IMG/VR virus record: IMGVR_UViG_3300046740_000639
Location: 1 to 37,665 of that record
Source of the DNA: a virus
DNA: 37,665 bases
Direction: 5' to 3' (one strand)
Shown: piece by piece, positions 35,778 to 37,665 of the stretch
How positions within the stretch are numbered: the first letter of the stretch is position 1
Layout of the letters: every line of letters begins with the position of its first letter
Position numbers and translations under genes: made by a program
Notes under the pieces: generated by a model
Database searches by the model: none
Told to the model about the DNA's origin: nothing
The model's input: only the letters and a program-made list of their open reading frames with translations

Positions 35778-35996
35778 ATGGTGCCACCCAACCCCGACGA
35801 GATCGCTGCGACCGTGGAGGATCGGCGCATCCAGCGCCTGCGGGACGAGCTGGACGTCATGGACCTCGCCGCGATGCTGGCCCAAGCATTCGGGGCCGGC
35901 CAGATGCAGATCGAGATCGCCGACGCGCTAAGGCAGCGGCGCTTGGAGGAGAAACTCAAAACGTGGAACTATGACGGAGAAGAAGCATATGAATAG
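35778..35996 (+). CDS. Small helical protein, 72 aa
   Basis: MVPPNPDEIAATVEDRRIQR begins an acidic helical protein with LRDELDVMDLAAMLAQAFGA and an amphipathic end, IEIADALRQRRLEEKLKTWN. No family is recognised. It overlaps the next gene by 8 nt. Confidence 0.6.
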   Translation: MVPPNPDEIAATVEDRRIQRLRDELDVMDLAAMLAQAFGAGQMQIEIADALRQRRLEEKLKTWNYDGEEAYE

Positions 35997-36414
35997 CGAG
36001 CACGTAAACGGCGTGATGGAGAGCGACGACATCCTCAAGCGCGGGCAGGATCTGGCGCAGGCCATCGTAGCTGCGGCAGAAAAGCATGTGACCAGGGCGC
36101 AGGCCAACCTCGACCGCGCCAAGTCGGTGGCCGATATCATTCTGGCCCAGACCAACGACGAGGTGCGGCGCATCAACACCAAGACCGCCAACGACAAGGC
36201 CGCCACCGAGAAGATCCTGGAGGGCTACCGCATCATCGAGGAGAGCGGCGAGGAGCCGACCAAGCCCGCTCGGGAGTTGGAGTCGACCGACGCTATCCTG
36301 GACGACTTCGCAAATGCTGACCGGATCATGGCCGACATGAACTACGGCAAGGAGATTCGCAAGCTCAACTCCACTTCACCATACGACGGCCGCAGGGGCG
36401 CAGACAGCAGGTGA
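35989..36414 (+). CDS. Coiled-coil/helical protein, 141 aa
   Basis: Start MNSEHVNGVMESDDILKRGQ at 35989, with GGAGAAG upstream; an in-frame ATG at 35971 (MTEKKH) is possible. Long helices with many A, K, D and E residues (AQAIVAAAEKHVTRAQANLD, IILAQTNDEVRRINTKTAND) suggest a coiled coil. The function is unknown. Confidence 0.65.
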   Translation: MNSEHVNGVMESDDILKRGQDLAQAIVAAAEKHVTRAQANLDRAKSVADIILAQTNDEVRRINTKTANDKAATEKILEGYRIIEESGEEPTKPARELESTDAILDDFANADRIMADMNYGKEIRKLNSTSPYDGRRGADSR

Positions 36415-36439
36415 GCAAACCGTTCATGGAGATGAACAA

Positions 36440-36625
36440 ATGATCCGAGGCGAAGGCCCTATTACAAATGACTACTTGCGGCAGACCCTTGAACAGTGCG
36501 CGGAGATCATCATTCGCGCTGACGGAGATCGAGACTACATGAACCACAGCGACCTCACCGTGCAGCAGACTACCTCGATGGCCGCTTTCATGCGGCTGGC
36601 TGCTGAGCGCATCCCGATCAGGTGA
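36440..36625 (+). CDS. Small helical protein, 61 aa
   Basis: MIRGEGPITNDYLRQTLEQC continues to an end RLAAERIPIR. It is predicted mostly helical, without motifs. Its place in a uniform run of short plus-strand genes supports it. Confidence 0.55.
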   Translation: MIRGEGPITNDYLRQTLEQCAEIIIRADGDRDYMNHSDLTVQQTTSMAAFMRLAAERIPIR

Positions 36626-36665
36626 CCCGCTCACGGGAATAGTGGAAACCAGAAAGGACCGATAG

Positions 36666-36875
36666 ATGACCGATCTTGAGATCGCAGAGTGGGTTGGTTT
36701 TTACTACGGGCTGCAGCGTGCCGGCGACATGCATGTCGCTCACACCACAGACGAGGCTGGTAGAACGCTCAATGCCCTGCGCCGGGTGATCCAAGCAGAA
36801 ATGGACAAGACCAAAGCAAAGCTGCCGCCTGGGGCCTTGGAGGAATGGCCAAGCGATACGAAAGGCGCAGACTGA
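36666..36875 (+). CDS. Small helical protein, 69 aa
   Basis: MTDLEIAEWVGFYYGLQRAG follows GAAAGGACCGATAG. It is helical throughout (AGRTLNALRRVIQAEMDKTK), with no recognised domain. Confidence 0.55.
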   Translation: MTDLEIAEWVGFYYGLQRAGDMHVAHTTDEAGRTLNALRRVIQAEMDKTKAKLPPGALEEWPSDTKGAD

Positions 36876-36913
36876 CCCGCACACGAGAGTTCTGCGCACC
36901 AGAGGGGATGAAG

Positions 36914-37144
36914 ATGTGCGAGAGATGCGAGGAGCTAGAGGACGCGCTGCATCGGATAGTGCGGTGGTCCGAAGCATATCCACCTGACGTTTTCCACGAA
37001 CCCTCGCCGGAACAAAGCCACCGAGCGCACTTGCTGCTGACGGCCAACGGAATGACCTTGGACGCATTTAGCGCAAGCATGGGACGGCATTGTCTCAAAG
37101 GCATTGGCGATATCGCGCGGGGCGCACTTACGGGAATGAGCTAA
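36914..37144 (+). CDS. Small protein with CxxC head, 76 aa
   Basis: The start is placed at ATG 36914 (MCERCEELEDALHRIVRWSE), about 6 nt after AGAGGGG; ATG at 36908 is an alternative and the frame is open to 36845. It has CERC near the N-terminus and a helical remainder, HRAHLLLTANGMTLDAFSAS. The function is unknown. Confidence 0.55.
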   Translation: MCERCEELEDALHRIVRWSEAYPPDVFHEPSPEQSHRAHLLLTANGMTLDAFSASMGRHCLKGIGDIARGALTGMS

Positions 37145-37148
37145 CCGG

Positions 37149-37388
37149 ATGACGGACGAGACCGGCGAGCGCGATACCCTGTACGTCACGGACGCGGAGC
37201 TGATCCGGCGCATGGGCGTGCCTGAGAAGATCGCGCGGGAGGCCATCCGGGCGCTTGACGCGAACCACCGGGTCAGCGGTTTTCCCCAGAAGCAAAAGCT
37301 ATTCGGGGACCGGAGATATTGGCCGGCGTGCAAGGCTTACTTTGATCGGGCGAGCGGACTTATCCCCCGGGAGCGCACATCGGCTTGA
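37149..37388 (+). CDS. Winged-helix-like small protein, 79 aa
   Basis: LYVTDAELIRRMGVPEKIAREAIRALDAN is a helix-turn-helix-like segment, and FPQKQKLFGDRRYWPACKAYFDR fits a wing plus helix. The layout is like phage excisionase-type or DUF4224-like proteins. It is a probable DNA-binding regulator near the right end of the operon. Confidence 0.65.
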   Translation: MTDETGERDTLYVTDAELIRRMGVPEKIAREAIRALDANHRVSGFPQKQKLFGDRRYWPACKAYFDRASGLIPRERTSA

Positions 37389-37420
37389 CATAAGCGTATG
37401 CGCTGATTACATTCGGCAGC

Positions 37421-37630
37421 ATGGCAATTTATATCCCCGATGAAGAAATTGTTGCGGTCGTAAAGAAGCAGATCGGCCATGGCTCCCAAAAGGAGTGGGC
37501 TGAAAAGCACGGGATATCGGCCGCCTACCTCTCTGACTTTCTGCTCGGCAGGCGCCGCCCCGGTCCGGCCATTCTTCGCGGCGCTGGGTTCTCGGTGACC
37601 CCCTATTATCGGAAGCTTTCCCATGACTGA
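37421..37630 (+). CDS. HTH-type small protein, 69 aa
   Basis: MAIYIPDEEIVAVVKKQIGH and GSQKEWAEKHGISAAYLSDF contain a clear helix-turn-helix of the phage regulator type (SQKEWAEKHGISAAYLSDFL). The end is LGRRRPGPAILRGAG. It is another candidate regulator in the right operon. Confidence 0.7.
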   Translation: MAIYIPDEEIVAVVKKQIGHGSQKEWAEKHGISAAYLSDFLLGRRRPGPAILRGAGFSVTPYYRKLSHD

Positions 37631-37657
37631 TCACGCCAAAGGACATCGAGGCATCCC

Positions 37658-37665
37658 ATGAGCGA
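37658..37665 (+). CDS. Start of a following gene, cut by the window edge
   Basis: ATGAGCGA at the edge follows a GAGG at 37648. Only two codons are visible. A 12-codon frame at 37623-37661 overlaps its start. Confidence 0.3.

Noticed and set aside
1-37665. CRISPR array, tRNA, rRNA, insertion sequence or integrase
   Set aside because: No spaced repeat array, cloverleaf, transposase or recombinase motif was found while reading both strands. The window may simply not include the integration module.

Overview
The window is a 37.7-kb piece of a tailed double-stranded DNA phage or prophage with high GC content (roughly 60 percent by eye). It carries a P22-like head module: terminase, a large portal with a Q/G/P-rich tail, a scaffold-like protein and a coat protein. 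Strong Shine-Dalgarno sites, a VPLPA-CTERM-type sorting signal and the style of the small proteins suggest an alphaproteobacterial, probably Rhizobiales-like, host. This host call is inference. No integrase, tRNA, rRNA, CRISPR array or insertion sequence was seen.

Layout. (1) 1-15.3 kb, minus strand, late genes. In transcription order these are portal, small head genes, a large glycosyltransferase fusion, a second possible glycosyltransferase, the lysis cassette, a collagen-like structural protein, small head proteins, a scaffold-like protein, the coat protein, an adaptor and tail-side genes. The coat gene is split by two group I introns, one carrying a LAGLIDADG endonuclease gene, and a GIY-YIG endonuclease gene follows it. 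One small plus-strand DNA-binding gene sits inside this block. (2) 15.36-18.88 kb, plus strand: a probable small terminase subunit, small genes, the large terminase subunit and two DNA-binding proteins. (3) 18.89-31.12 kb, minus strand, a long early operon. It starts at a Cro/CI-type regulator and runs through DNA-binding proteins, an MT-A70 methyltransferase, a DUF3883-like nuclease, a VRR-NUC nuclease and a RepA-like helicase, then a train of small genes of unknown function. (4) 31.2-37.66 kb, plus strand, the opposite early operon: a second regulator, a YqaJ-type exonuclease with a probable annealing partner, small genes, and an exported protein ending in a VPLPA-CTERM-like signal.

The most striking content is RNA. 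Between the small genes at 20.1-23.3 kb the minus-strand transcript holds four separate RNAs that match the hammerhead ribozyme core in the type II arrangement (stem II open). Each starts at or just after the stop codon of the upstream gene, and their stems differ by compensatory changes. Two neighbouring intergenic gaps instead carry another structured element, with covarying stems, that I do not recognise. Most of these genes also share a leader made of a hairpin with an UUGGCG or AUGGC loop followed by an AGCGAGGACGA-type ribosome binding site. Together they look like a self-processing polycistronic RNA built from repeated gene cassettes.

Control appears to centre on 31.1-31.6 kb. Two near-identical promoters drive the left and right early operons. 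Each has one 15-bp TTACCG-type operator in its spacer and another upstream of the -35 box.
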